From Alphaproteobacteria bacterium (GTDB lineage: Bacteria > Pseudomonadota > Alphaproteobacteria > UBA6615), in contig JAJFJA010000043.1 of assembly GCA_021774445.1 (NCBI GenBank), positions 1-53,879 of the forward strand: a stretch of 53,879 nucleotides of DNA. Direction: 5' to 3'. The notes beneath the pieces were generated by a model. It had not been told where the DNA came from, did no database searches, and worked only from the letters and a program-made list of their open reading frames with translations. Each line of letters opens with the position of its first letter. The first letter of the stretch is position 1. A program made the translations under genes and the position numbers. This document shows, in pieces, positions 35,175 through 44,470 of this stretch.

Positions 35175-36705
35175 GTGCGCCTCCCGCATCTTGTGGAAAG
35201 GCTCTCCGATAAGTCTCACGCAGAATATTCTTCTGTACTTTACCCATCGTATTTCGTGGCAATGCCGCGACGAAAAAGACCTGCTTCGGTACTTTGAAGC
35301 GCGCCAGACGCTTGCTCAAAACGTCGATAACGTCCGATGCCGTCAGGGTCTCGGCCTCTCGCCTCACGACTACCGCAACGACCTTCTCGCCGAAATCCGG
35401 GTGTGGAATACCAATGACCGCCGACTCGGCAACGCCGCCGATGGCATCAAGCTCGGTCTCCACTTCGGCTGGATAAACATTGAATCCGCCGGTTATGACC
35501 AAGTCCTTCTCGCGGCCGACAATCCACAGATACTCGTCCTCGTCGATGCGGCCAAGATCGCCGGTTATGAAAAAACCATCGGCGCGAAAGGCCGCGGCGG
35601 TCTTTTCACGATTGCGCCAATAGCCAAGAAAAACATTGGGGCCGCGAATTTCGATGGAGCCGGTCTCACCGGGGGCAAGCGCTGCTCCGGTCGCCGGATC
35701 GGCGATACGCAACGCCACATCGGCCAGCGGCATACCGACGGCACCGGGCCGGCGCTCTCCGTCATAGGGATTGGACGTGTTCATATTCGTCTCGGTCAAA
35801 CCGTATCGTTCCAGGATCGCGTGACCCGTGCGACTTTGGAAGTCCCTATGGGTTTGCGCCGATAAGGGCGCCGACCCGGATATGAACACCCGTATGTTGG
35901 ACACCAAAGTTCCGTCAAAACCAGGCTGCGCCAGCAGCCGGCTATAAAAAGTCGGTACGCCCATAAACATAGTGGCCGCCGGCAATCGACGCAGGATCTC
36001 CGGCGCGTCAAAGCGGGGCAAGTAGATCATTGATGCCCCCGCCAGGGCCATTGTCCCGGCGCCAACGAAAAGGCCGTGGGTGTGATAGATGGGCAAGGCA
36101 TGCAGGAGACAATCGTCGGAGGAGATGCGCCAGGCATCGATCAGAGTCAGGGCGTTGGACAGAAGGTTGCCATGAGACAGCATCGCGCCCTTGGAAAGGC
36201 CCGTCGTGCCGGAGGTATAGAGTATGGCGGCAAGGTCATCGGCGCTGCGGGCGACAGCAGCAAAGCTCGCCTCCTGCCCAGCGGCCAAGTCGACGATGGT
36301 GCCGATATCGCCGCTGTCCAGAGTCATTACGCGGCGGACGCCGGCGCGTGCCGCGATCGGCTCCAATTCAGGCAAACTTTCGGCACTGCAGACCAGAATA
36401 GCCGGCCCGGCATCCTCGAGAAAATACTTCACTTCATGAGCGGTATAAGCCGTGTTCAACGGCAAATAGACACAGCCCGCCGCCAGGGTCCCGAAAAACA
36501 GAAGGATGGAATGGACGGTCTTGTCCGTCTGGACGGCGATCCGGTCACCGGGCTGGGCGCCCAGGGAGGTCAGGGCCTGGGCATATTGTCGGGCACCGCG
36601 CAGCAATGCCCCATAGGTGACGACCGCTCCGGCGCCGTCGGTTAGAAAAGGACGCTCAGACGCGGCAACCCGGCTCTCCAAGATGGCGAATATATTCTCA
36701 GTCAT
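35161..36705 (-). CDS. matB: Malonyl-CoA synthetase-like acyl-CoA ligase
   Basis: A 514-residue adenylate-forming enzyme: AILYTSGTTGLSKGAMLSHGNL, the ALPIYHTHGLFVG segment, ERYGLTETNM, GDLGRIDEDEYLWIVGREKDLVITGG and a C-terminal NTMGKVQKN with the catalytic Lys. Length and motifs fit malonyl-CoA synthetase MatB. It sits 3 bases after malonyl-CoA decarboxylase and overlaps the MatR-like regulator, the classical mat order. It would turn malonate into malonyl-CoA in the cytoplasm. Confidence 0.88.
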   Translation of the reverse strand: MTENIFAILESRVAASERPFLTDGAGAVVTYGALLRGARQYAQALTSLGAQPGDRIAVQTDKTVHSILLFFGTLAAGCVYLPLNTAYTAHEVKYFLEDAGPAILVCSAESLPELEPIAARAGVRRVMTLDSGDIGTIVDLAAGQEASFAAVARSADDLAAILYTSGTTGLSKGAMLSHGNLLSNALTLIDAWRISSDDCLLHALPIYHTHGLFVGAGTMALAGASMIYLPRFDAPEILRRLPAATMFMGVPTFYSRLLAQPGFDGTLVSNIRVFISGSAPLSAQTHRDFQSRTGHAILERYGLTETNMNTSNPYDGERRPGAVGMPLADVALRIADPATGAALAPGETGSIEIRGPNVFLGYWRNREKTAAAFRADGFFITGDLGRIDEDEYLWIVGREKDLVITGGFNVYPAEVETELDAIGGVAESAVIGIPHPDFGEKVVAVVVRREAETLTASDVIDVLSKRLARFKVPKQVFFVAALPRNTMGKVQKNILRETYRRAFPQDAGGARAEG

Positions 36706-36708
36706 GTC

Positions 36709-38064
36709 TCAGGTTACTGTTACCGGACCGGATTGATGGCGGATCGTCTTGGCCAGCCGACTCACAGCAGTCGACGTGGCGATCGCTGCCGAGTTGGCGA
36801 AGGCTTCGTGGTTCTTCTCAATATCTTCAAGCTTATAGCGGTAATTCACCATCATGGAACAGGATTGCTTACGCCCCCGTGGGCTGGTATCCGCCAGCCA
36901 ATTGACTCGATCGAGAATAGCGCCATTGCCAAGGTGGAACCTTGCGACCGCATCGCGCGGAAAACCGGCACTATCCTTTTCATTCAAGAGATAGTGAGCC
37001 GCCAAACCCGGCATCATCTGTGCCGCAGGCTGACCCAACTCAGATTGGTCGACCCAATCCCACTCATCGTCGGCGTTCCTGGCCAAGGCGGGCACGACGT
37101 CCTGGGTTTCGAGCCAAGCCGCAAAGCCCGGAATGGGTGACAGGGTGACGAAGTCACGCAATCCCGGCAGCTCCTGCTTTAAGGTCTCCACAACCTGCTT
37201 GATCAAAAAGCTGCCGAAGGATACCCCACGCAACCCGGTCTGACAGTTTGAAATGGAATAGAATACCGCCGTTTTCGCCTCGGACGCCGGGATGGGGTCG
37301 CGGTCAGGAGACAGAATGCCCTGGATCGATGCCGGCGTGTCGACTGTGAGCGCGACCTCGACAAAAATCAGCGGGTCGTTGGCCAACCGGGGATGGAAGA
37401 ACGCATACAAACGGCGGTCCGGTGGATCGATGCGGCGCCGCAGATCCTCCCAGCCGGTGATTTCATGGACCGCTTCATAAAGGATGATCCGCTCCAATAT
37501 CGCCGCGGAGGTCTCCCAGTTGATCTGCTGCAGTTCCAAAAAACCGCGATTGAACCAAGAATACAGAAGATGAGCGAAATCCGGATCGACTAGGAGCAAA
37601 CCCGGATCAGAGTCTATCGCGGCCAGGAGGTCGGAACGGATGTTGACCACCCGCCTGGTCCCATCCGGAGCCTGATTCAATCGCCTTATCAGCTCCTGCC
37701 GTTGTGGCTCTGCCGCCATGCTGATACGGACGGCGTTGGTGTCGCTGGGGTCTTGCAGATAGGTTTCCGCGGCTGCCTTTAAGCCCGCAACATCGGGGCC
37801 AAACTCAGCCGCGAGAGCATGAAAAAACGTCGCCTTCTGATCCGACGACAGCTGTTCGAAGCCGTTCAGGATCTGCCAGGCGAGGGCAATTCCAGTCGCC
37901 TCGCCTTTGCTCGATAAGAGTGCATGACAAAGCTCGACGAGCCGGGCGGACGACGCAGGCGCGCTGCGCGTCCGTCCCAGATCGATCATGTTGAGGCTAC
38001 GTTCGGCGATCGAGCCCAGCAGCTCGCTGAATACGGATCTCGTTCTCAACTGCCTGAATGTCAC
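36709..38064 (-). CDS. matA: Malonyl-CoA decarboxylase
   Basis: A 451-residue malonyl-CoA decarboxylase. The helical N-terminal region spans about 40-170. The catalytic acetyltransferase-like domain has VFYSISNCQTGLRGVSFGSFLI, FVTLSPIPGF and ARFHLGNGAILDRVNW; Ser and His in the last two are the expected catalytic pair. GRKQSCSMMVNYRYKLEDIEKN closes the domain. The start is a GTG. Product is acetyl-CoA plus CO2, so with MatB the pair feeds malonate into central metabolism. Confidence 0.92.
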   Translation of the reverse strand: MTFRQLRTRSVFSELLGSIAERSLNMIDLGRTRSAPASSARLVELCHALLSSKGEATGIALAWQILNGFEQLSSDQKATFFHALAAEFGPDVAGLKAAAETYLQDPSDTNAVRISMAAEPQRQELIRRLNQAPDGTRRVVNIRSDLLAAIDSDPGLLLVDPDFAHLLYSWFNRGFLELQQINWETSAAILERIILYEAVHEITGWEDLRRRIDPPDRRLYAFFHPRLANDPLIFVEVALTVDTPASIQGILSPDRDPIPASEAKTAVFYSISNCQTGLRGVSFGSFLIKQVVETLKQELPGLRDFVTLSPIPGFAAWLETQDVVPALARNADDEWDWVDQSELGQPAAQMMPGLAAHYLLNEKDSAGFPRDAVARFHLGNGAILDRVNWLADTSPRGRKQSCSMMVNYRYKLEDIEKNHEAFANSAAIATSTAVSRLAKTIRHQSGPVTVT

Positions 38065-38106
38065 GCCGCTTACGCCTCCATCGTCGACGCCGCCTTGGTC
38101 GAACGC

Positions 38107-38301
38107 CTAGCCGCGCCAAGGTTCGGCAACGACCTCATCCTTGCCGACGCGGATGACGGTGAGGTCTTCGCCCATGACCAAGGGGCCATCATATGTAGCA
38201 CGGGCGCGCTGCATAACTTCCTGCTTGCCCCAAGGGCGGCGGCGTCCCAGTACCCAACAAATGGCCGGGAGGCCAAGAACTTTCCTCACCTTATCTGTCA
38301 T
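38107..38301 (-). CDS. Small conserved-looking protein of unknown function
   Basis: A 64-residue frame with an unusually good ribosome site (GGGAGGA, 5 bases before the ATG). The protein has a hydrophobic start (VLGLPAICWVLG), a basic RRRPWGKQEVMQR and a DGPLVMGEDLTVIRVGKDEVV tail that reads like a beta-rich segment. I do not recognise it. It fits between the dioxygenase and malonyl-CoA decarboxylase genes with 33- and 42-base gaps, as part of the operon. It may be a small subunit or a truncated product. Confidence 0.55.
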   Translation of the reverse strand: MTDKVRKVLGLPAICWVLGRRRPWGKQEVMQRARATYDGPLVMGEDLTVIRVGKDEVVAEPWRG

Positions 38302-38334
38302 AGTCTTCCTCCCATCCGACTGTGTTTATTGGCC

Positions 38335-39204
38335 TTAGGCCGTCTTGCTAAGCTGCAAATCGAAGTCGACCGTGTAGTAAGGTACTGTGAGTTCGGCCGC
38401 GACTTGCGCCTGGTCCGCGGGTTCGATGGTGTCCTTGCGCCGGTAGTGGACAATCAGCCCTTCACGGACACCAAAGACCGCATCCTGGTCCAGGTACGGG
38501 TCATCGTCGGGGAAGAGTTCCGTGACAAGGTTCCGGTATCCGTCGGCGGTGACGATGAAATGAAAGTGAGATGGCCGCCAGGGGTGGCGACCGGTCGCCT
38601 GTAGCAGTTCGCCGACCGGCCCGTCATCCGGAACGGTGTAAGGCGCCGGTCGAACCGTTGTGAAGGCGTAGACGCCATCCGCCCCCACCGTCATATGAGC
38701 ACGTAAGTTGTAGTCGGGCTGCGCCGGATCCTGGTTTGAGTAAAGGCCGTTGTCCGCCGTCTGCCAGATCTCCATCTCCGCGGTCGAAATCGGCGCGCCA
38801 GTGCTGTCGATGATCCGCCCGCGTACAATCACCGGGGCGCCGGCATTGTCTTTGCGCAGATCACCGCCGACCGGCAGGTCGGGCGCACCGAGAATATGGA
38901 AGGGCCCGAGGACACTCGATGGGGTCGCGTCGTCCGGCGAGTTGACCATGTCGACCAAGGAAGAGAGACCGAGGACATCCGAGAACAGCACGAACTCGTT
39001 ACGTTCCGGCCCGCTGATCTCACCGGCCCCGGTCAGCAGCCCGATCGCTTTGCGCCACTCTTCATGGGTCAATCCGACTTCCTTGGTGAAATCATGCAGA
39101 TGGTGGACAAGGCGCTCCAAAACGAACCGCAAGCGAGGGTCCGTGTCGGCGTGGCAATAGCCGAGAAAAGCCTCGGTGATCGTATCTTTGTCGACTGAGC
39201 GCAT
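38335..39204 (-). CDS. Intradiol ring-cleavage dioxygenase (hydroxyquinol/catechol type)
   Basis: A 289-residue nonheme Fe(III) dioxygenase. The N-terminal helical dimer domain covers about 1-100. The iron ligands are Tyr155 (GLYSNQ), Tyr189 (PAPYTVP), His213 and His215 (RPSHFHF), with the spacing of hydroxyquinol 1,2-dioxygenases. It would cleave a catechol or 1,2,4-trihydroxybenzene between the hydroxyls to a muconate or maleylacetate. No maleylacetate reductase or muconate cycloisomerase is present in the operon; the FAH-family hydrolase at 43539 might process the product instead. Confidence 0.9.
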   Translation of the reverse strand: MRSVDKDTITEAFLGYCHADTDPRLRFVLERLVHHLHDFTKEVGLTHEEWRKAIGLLTGAGEISGPERNEFVLFSDVLGLSSLVDMVNSPDDATPSSVLGPFHILGAPDLPVGGDLRKDNAGAPVIVRGRIIDSTGAPISTAEMEIWQTADNGLYSNQDPAQPDYNLRAHMTVGADGVYAFTTVRPAPYTVPDDGPVGELLQATGRHPWRPSHFHFIVTADGYRNLVTELFPDDDPYLDQDAVFGVREGLIVHYRRKDTIEPADQAQVAAELTVPYYTVDFDLQLSKTA

Positions 39205-39226
39205 GACTACCTCTCGCGAAGTTCCG

Positions 39227-40537
39227 CTACAAGATGCCGATACTTAAGATCGGGAACCGAATGATCAGAATAAGAACCAAGAGCATGATAAAGGCGAACG
39301 GCAAGGCCCCGAGGAAGACATCCTTCAGGGCGATGCGGTCGTCGTTCAACGTGGTCTTGATGACAAAGCAGGAAATTCCGAGGGGCGGTGTCAACAGACC
39401 GATCTCCGCGCCAATCACGGTGACGATACCGAACCAAACCAGGCTGAGACCCATCGGTTCGATGATGTCAATGAAGAGGGGCACGACGATCAAAATAATT
39501 GAGGCGGTATCTAGCAATGTGCCTAAGAACAGCATCAGCACGACATAAGCGACCATGATCCAGAAGAAACCGAACTGGTTCTGCGTCAGGAAGGTGTTTA
39601 GCTCATTCGGCAGATCCAAGAAACCCAACATGCGGCTGTAAAGCGAGGCCGTGGTTATGAGAAACAGGATGCTCGCCGTGACATGGCCGGTTTCGAGCAA
39701 CGCCTCCCAAAACGTCCGCATCGTCATACGCCGGCGCAGCAGGGCAATGATTAATGCGACGAGAGACCCCGCGGCGCCGGCTTCCACCGGTGTCAGCCAG
39801 CCGGTGTAGATACCACCGAGAACAACAGCGATTAGGATGACGATAGGAAATGTCTTGTGGACGCTCTCACGCATGGAAAGCAGCTTGGTATCCGCGCTAT
39901 TACTTACCTGGCCGCCGACAAACCCCGGGGTGAAGCGGGCCATGAGCAGGATCGCAGATATATAGGCGACGACCAGAACCAGCCCGGGTACGACACCGGC
40001 GAGGAACATGTCGCCGACGGATTGTTCCGCCACAAAGGAATAGATAATCAGCATGGCACTGGGCGGAATAATCATACCGAGCACGGACGAGCCGGCGACG
40101 ACGCCGACGGCGAAGCGCGGGTTGTAGTTGAAGCGCAGCATTTCCGGGACGGAGATACGGGTGAAGACCGACGCCGAAGCGATCGACGATCCGGTCACGG
40201 CGGCAAACACGCCGTTGGCGCCGACTGTAGCCATGCCGATGCCACCCCGCACATGCCGGAACACCTGGTTCATGACCTGGTAGATTTCCGAGCCAAGGCC
40301 GGCCTTCGAAACCAATAACCCCATGAAGGTGAACAGCGGGATCGTGGCGAATTCATACTCGGTGACACTGTCGCCGATCGCCTGGCGGACGAAATTAATG
40401 GCCAGAATGGGACGGCCGCTGACCAGCCAAATGGTCACGAAAGAGATCATGCCCAGGGCGACGGGAATGTGCAGTCCCAGATAGATCAGCAGGACGATCG
40501 CGATGACCGAGATGATGCCGATTTCGACCGGGCTCAT
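39227..40537 (-). CDS. dctM: TRAP transporter large permease (DctM)
   Basis: A 436-residue membrane protein with a dozen or so hydrophobic helices and typical DctM blocks: LGMISFVTIWLVSG, FMGLLVSKAGL, GSSIASASVFTRISVPEMLRFNYNPRFAVG and the C-terminal TPPLGISCFVIKT. It forms the Na+-coupled channel of a tripartite periplasmic transporter together with the small permease 18 bases upstream and the binding protein. Confidence 0.93.
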   Translation of the reverse strand: MSPVEIGIISVIAIVLLIYLGLHIPVALGMISFVTIWLVSGRPILAINFVRQAIGDSVTEYEFATIPLFTFMGLLVSKAGLGSEIYQVMNQVFRHVRGGIGMATVGANGVFAAVTGSSIASASVFTRISVPEMLRFNYNPRFAVGVVAGSSVLGMIIPPSAMLIIYSFVAEQSVGDMFLAGVVPGLVLVVAYISAILLMARFTPGFVGGQVSNSADTKLLSMRESVHKTFPIVILIAVVLGGIYTGWLTPVEAGAAGSLVALIIALLRRRMTMRTFWEALLETGHVTASILFLITTASLYSRMLGFLDLPNELNTFLTQNQFGFFWIMVAYVVLMLFLGTLLDTASIILIVVPLFIDIIEPMGLSLVWFGIVTVIGAEIGLLTPPLGISCFVIKTTLNDDRIALKDVFLGALPFAFIMLLVLILIIRFPILSIGIL

Positions 40538-40555
40538 ATCTGTCGTCCGCCCTGG

Positions 40556-41191
40556 CTATGCGGCATTTTTCTGCAAATGAACGAGTTCGGGACTGCGGCC
40601 GCCGAGCAGCACCTTGAAGAAAAAGAGTAAGCTGCACAGGCCCGTACTCGCTGCGATGGCAAGGCGGGCAGGCCACCAGGGCGCCGTGAACACGCCGGGC
40701 GTGCCGAAATATTCGCAGCGTGCCGTGGCGGCGCGGAGATCCGTAAACAGGTCGCCGGTGAAGGCGGGGCCAAATTCGGGCGGGGTGAAGTAGTGGCAGC
40801 TGGTGAATGTGTCGACGAACTCGGGCCAGGTACTGTAGGCAACGATGGCCATGAAAATACAGGCGATGCCATCGACGACGCGCGTCAGGAACCGCGCCAA
40901 GCGCGGACGAGATACGGCAACCACGGTGAGAAAACCGTCCGAGCGCGTTAGGCGGTTGGCCCGCACGACGTCGGGCAACTGCAAGAACACGATCAGTACC
41001 ATGGAAAAGATTACGACCTCGATCACGCCGAGGAAGGGCGCATTAAAGATACCTCGGGCGACCACGTCCACATTCATAACGATGACCAGCACCAGAACCG
41101 CAATAGTCCCCACAGCGTTAGAGACCATGGCGATTCTGCCGAGGACGCGAGAGATGAAGGAGGCGTGCCGAATGACTTGTCCGTGCGGCAT
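40556..41191 (-). CDS. dctQ: TRAP transporter small permease (DctQ)
   Basis: A 211-residue protein with four hydrophobic helices; NVDVVARGIFNAPFLGVIEV is the conserved DctQ segment after helix 1-2. There is an extra periplasmic-looking insertion of about 55 residues (FTSCHYFTPPEFGPAFTG ... CEYFGTPG) with two Cys between helices 3 and 4, longer than the usual 160-180 residue family. It anchors the DctM channel. Confidence 0.85.
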   Translation of the reverse strand: MPHGQVIRHASFISRVLGRIAMVSNAVGTIAVLVLVIVMNVDVVARGIFNAPFLGVIEVVIFSMVLIVFLQLPDVVRANRLTRSDGFLTVVAVSRPRLARFLTRVVDGIACIFMAIVAYSTWPEFVDTFTSCHYFTPPEFGPAFTGDLFTDLRAATARCEYFGTPGVFTAPWWPARLAIAASTGLCSLLFFFKVLLGGRSPELVHLQKNAA

Positions 41192-41221
41192 GTTCGGCGC
41201 GCCCCCGCCTCTCTAACAGTG

Positions 41222-42319
41222 CTAGTTGACCAGCTCGGCCGACCAGTCGCGCACCGGCACCTCGCCGGCCGCAACTAGCTTTGCAACATAGGCCTTGAGC
41301 ATCGCAGTGCCTGGCGCGCCGGCCTGGTCGAGATTCTCCGCCCAGTCCTTAGCGATGTTGGGCATAGAGTTGGCCCAGGCCGTGCGCGCTTCGTCAGACA
41401 GATCGACGACGGTGCCGCCACCCGATTTGTAGGCGTCGAGTGATTCGCCGGCCCGGTCCATGGCGATACCGGCGACATGGTCGCGATACTCGACAGCCAC
41501 CTGCTGCAGCACGTTCTTGACTTCGTCAGGCAGCTTCGCCCAGACATCGGCGTTGACGGTCACCGTCTTGGAGTTCACGGCGCCAATGTCGGCCTTCAGC
41601 ATAAAAGGCGCGACTTCAGCAATCTTGAACGTGCCTGCTGCCTCCGGCCACAACATTGCCGCATCCACCACGCCGGTCTGCAGCATGTTGTAGAAATTCG
41701 GTAGGCCCCCGCGTACACCGGCGGCGCCGTCTATGCCTTCAAGATAGCGCAGGTTGTAACCCGCACCGGCGACCTTCTTGCCTTGCAAATCGTCGATGGA
41801 GTCTATGGGTTCCTTGGAGAACAATTGGTAGGTATCTAAAACGACGCCAGTCGCCAGATAGACTTGGTTCTCCTTGGCGAGTTCCGCCGCCATGACGGGG
41901 AACTCTTTGGCAATCTCGTCGACAGCCTTGGCAACAACGCGGGCGTCTGAAGAGATGAACGGCGTTACCGCTGAGATGCCTTGGCTCGGCAGCACGGAGT
42001 TGTGAAAGATCGTCGTGACAATGCCGATGTCGCCGAGACCAAGCTTGATGCCTTCCAGCACGCCGCGAGGTTTGACGATCTGACCGCCATAGGCTTCCTG
42101 CCAGGTAATCTCATAGGCGCCGCTCTTGGCCAGCTCCTCATTCACCCGTGGGATGAAGAATTCGGAAAACTCCCGAACCCACATGGAGCGGGCCGGATAA
42201 CCGTCGATGGCAACCATCTTGATGGTCTCGGCGGCAACTACCGGCGACGTGGCGCCGAATACGGCCAGTCCGGCGACCAGCATCGTCGCGGCGACCGGCC
42301 TTAGATTTGTAAGGGTCAT
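41222..42319 (-). CDS. dctP: TRAP transporter substrate-binding protein (DctP)
   Basis: A 365-residue periplasmic binding protein with a signal peptide (cleavage after SPVVAA). DctP hallmarks are KVAGAGYNLRYLEGIDGAAGVRGGLPNFYNMLQTGVVDAAMLWPEA and the preceding YQLFSKEPIDSIDDLQGKK. An Arg in the first of these usually pairs with the ligand carboxylate, so an organic acid is expected. Candidates from context are malonate (rhizobial MatPQM is a TRAP system) or an aromatic acid. Confidence 0.9.
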   Translation of the reverse strand: MTLTNLRPVAATMLVAGLAVFGATSPVVAAETIKMVAIDGYPARSMWVREFSEFFIPRVNEELAKSGAYEITWQEAYGGQIVKPRGVLEGIKLGLGDIGIVTTIFHNSVLPSQGISAVTPFISSDARVVAKAVDEIAKEFPVMAAELAKENQVYLATGVVLDTYQLFSKEPIDSIDDLQGKKVAGAGYNLRYLEGIDGAAGVRGGLPNFYNMLQTGVVDAAMLWPEAAGTFKIAEVAPFMLKADIGAVNSKTVTVNADVWAKLPDEVKNVLQQVAVEYRDHVAGIAMDRAGESLDAYKSGGGTVVDLSDEARTAWANSMPNIAKDWAENLDQAGAPGTAMLKAYVAKLVAAGEVPVRDWSAELVN

Positions 42320-42380
42320 GCCTTTCCTCCTCTGTATTCGTTGGTGTGCAAAATCAATCCGCGTGCGACTGCCCCTGCTG

Positions 42381-42845
42381 TCACGCGGTCTTGCGGTGCC
42401 ATGTTTGACTAAGCTCAGTGCCCGCTTGGCTGAACAACTTCGATAGCGGACAGAATTTGCTCACCTCCGTCGCCACCCGGGCGGCGTCGACTTCGCTCGC
42501 CGGGCCGTCATAGGCAACAGTCATTTCAATGCGTTGAAACGGCACGTCTATTTCCTCGGTCAGCGATACGCCCCTGCGGTCGAAATCGCACACGGCGTTG
42601 ACCGTGAGGTGCCCGAGGTCGACGCCCAATTTCTCGGCGCATTTCATGCCGATGACATTCGTGCAGCCGACCAGCGCGGCGATGGCGGTGTCGGTTGGCG
42701 TCGGGCCGGCGTTGGTGCCGCCACGTTCATTCGGTTCATCGATCGAGAATGTCAGATCCCGCACCGAAATGTCGGACCGCGAGTGAGATGGACATTCACC
42801 GCTAAGCCGAAGTTTGACGCTTGTCTTCAATTTGACTGCAACCAT
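42381..42845 (-). CDS. OsmC/Ohr family protein
   Basis: A 154-residue OsmC-like protein. The two family cysteines are in VGCTNVIGMKCAEKLG and SKFCPLSKLFSQAG, which reduce organic hydroperoxides in OsmC/Ohr proteins. GGGAGG upstream supports the ATG at 42845; the open frame to 43037 lies inside the nitroreductase gene. It may deal with peroxides arising from the ring-cleaving oxygenase step. Confidence 0.85.
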   Translation of the reverse strand: MVAVKLKTSVKLRLSGECPSHSRSDISVRDLTFSIDEPNERGGTNAGPTPTDTAIAALVGCTNVIGMKCAEKLGVDLGHLTVNAVCDFDRRGVSLTEEIDVPFQRIEMTVAYDGPASEVDAARVATEVSKFCPLSKLFSQAGTELSQTWHRKTA

Positions 42846-42867
42846 TCGATCCTCCCAAGACCCAACG

Positions 42868-43542
42868 TCAAAGAAACTCACAAACCTCGTCGAACTCGAA
42901 CCGCGGCAAGCGCTGAAACAACGCTTGTTCGTCGGCGTGACCGATATTGAGCAGAAAGTTCGATTTAAGGGTGGTGCCGGCGAAGAACTCTTGGTCGACG
43001 ATTTCGTTGGAGAAACCCGACATGGCACCAACATCATACCCCATGGCCCGCGCCGCGATCATCAGATAGCAGCCCTGCAGCGTGCCGTTGCGAAAGGCGG
43101 TTTCTTCGGCGAATTCGGGCTTGTCCGAGAAATGGCCGCGACGGTCTTCGTGAGGAAAAAGCTTGGGCAGCCGGCACCAGAATTCGGGGTCGTAGGCAAT
43201 GATCGCGGTGACCGGTGCGCCAAGCATCTTTTCGATATTCTTTGGCTTCAACGCCTTCGACAGCCGCTGCTTCGCTTGCTCCGACATGACAAAAAGAAAC
43301 CGCGCCGGGCAACTGTTCATGCTGGTCGGGCCGTTCCTGACGATATCGTATAGAACCCGCACCTCGTCCTCAGAGATCGGTCTGTCACTCCAGGCATAGT
43401 GAGACCGCGCATCACGCAGGATCAGGTCGATCGCCGCATCGTCCAGTCGGTCGATACGCGCGCGCAGGGCGCGGACGGCGGCTTGTGCTTCGGCACGCAA
43501 AGCTGTGAGCTGCTCGCCCGTCGGCGCCGTTACAACACTCAC
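42868..43542 (-). CDS. Nitroreductase family protein, RutE-like
   Basis: A 224-residue FMN-dependent nitroreductase-fold protein. IVRNGPTSMNSCPARFLFV, APVTAIIAYDPEFW, LFPHEDRRGHF and MGYDVGAMSGFSNEIVDQEFF match RutE/malonic-semialdehyde reductases. RutE reduces malonate semialdehyde to 3-hydroxypropionate in pyrimidine degradation. No other rut gene is here, but the same operon degrades malonate, so a C3 semialdehyde substrate is plausible. It overlaps the FAH-family gene by 4 bases. Confidence 0.85.
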   Translation of the reverse strand: MSVVTAPTGEQLTALRAEAQAAVRALRARIDRLDDAAIDLILRDARSHYAWSDRPISEDEVRVLYDIVRNGPTSMNSCPARFLFVMSEQAKQRLSKALKPKNIEKMLGAPVTAIIAYDPEFWCRLPKLFPHEDRRGHFSDKPEFAEETAFRNGTLQGCYLMIAARAMGYDVGAMSGFSNEIVDQEFFAGTTLKSNFLLNIGHADEQALFQRLPRFEFDEVCEFL

Positions 43543-44423
43543 TGCGCCGCCTCCGAAACCGAGTCTAAGCCTTCGTCGACGACAGGATTCCGGCAGATGC
43601 CGATACCCTCAATCTCGACCTCGATGATATCACCGTGCTTCATGAACACCGGTGGGTTCCGTGCATGTCCAACGCCCGGCGGCGTGCCCATCGCGATCAT
43701 GTCGCCCGGCTGCAGGGTCAGGAATTCAGAAACCGTGGCGATGGTCTTGGCCACGGGCCACATCATCTCCGAGGTGTTGGCGCTTTGCATGACCTGCCCA
43801 TTCAGCCGGGATTCGATCTTGAGGTCTCGGGCGCCGGGGGGAAGTTCTTCCGGGGTCACAACGACGGGCCCGACCGCGCCGGTCGCGTCAAAATTCTTTC
43901 CAGCCGTCCATTGATGGGTCTTGCGCTGATAGTCGCGGACCGATCCGTCGTTGAAAACAGTGTAGCCGAAGACGTGATCCAGGGCGTTATCTTCGCTAAT
44001 ATGACGGCCGCCCTTACCGATGATGACCATCAGCTCGACCTCGTAGTCGAGCTTGTCGGAGCATCGCGGCTTAATCAGCGGCGCGGCGGCGGCGACCAAG
44101 GATGTGAGCACGCGAATGAAAATCGCCGGATAGGTCGGGATGTCGTAACCACCCTCCGTGACATGATCAACATAGTTGAGCCCCAGGCAGAGGATTTTGG
44201 GCGGTGCGGCGATCGGCAGCGCCGGCTTGATGCCGGCGATAGGAACCCGTTGCGAGGCCGCCGCGCCGGCTGCTTGGTCCAGGCCCGCGCCGCCCGCAGC
44301 AATGATCGCCATGAGGTCAGCGCCGATTTGCGGCGCTTGTTGTGTGAGGTTCACCGCTGTCTCGCCGTCGACGGCATAGACGGCCGGCTCCCGCCTCTGC
44401 TCAGAGCCAACCATCAATCGCAT
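43539..44423 (-). CDS. Fumarylacetoacetate hydrolase family protein
   Basis: A 294-residue FAH-family enzyme. ILCLGLNYVDHVTEGG, SDKLDYEVELMVIIGKGGRHIS (metal Glu residues), GYTVFNDGSVRDYQ and FLTLQPGDMIAMGTPPGVG are the family blocks. Members hydrolyse or isomerise acylpyruvates from aromatic breakdown. GAGGAG 7 bases before the ATG at 44423 fixes the start. As first gene of the 11-gene operon it may act on the product of the dioxygenase; hydrolysis giving malonate would explain the mat genes at the other end. Confidence 0.88.
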   Translation of the reverse strand: MRLMVGSEQRREPAVYAVDGETAVNLTQQAPQIGADLMAIIAAGGAGLDQAAGAAASQRVPIAGIKPALPIAAPPKILCLGLNYVDHVTEGGYDIPTYPAIFIRVLTSLVAAAAPLIKPRCSDKLDYEVELMVIIGKGGRHISEDNALDHVFGYTVFNDGSVRDYQRKTHQWTAGKNFDATGAVGPVVVTPEELPPGARDLKIESRLNGQVMQSANTSEMMWPVAKTIATVSEFLTLQPGDMIAMGTPPGVGHARNPPVFMKHGDIIEVEIEGIGICRNPVVDEGLDSVSEAAQ

Positions 44424-44470
44424 CTCGCTCTCCTCAAACTTATCTTCCTTATTAAAAACGATTAATTTCC

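Noticed and set aside
38070..38276. Alternative frame overlapping the small gene at 38107
   Set aside because: It has no ribosome site and an Ala/Ser/Arg-rich shadow composition, while the other frame has a strong one.
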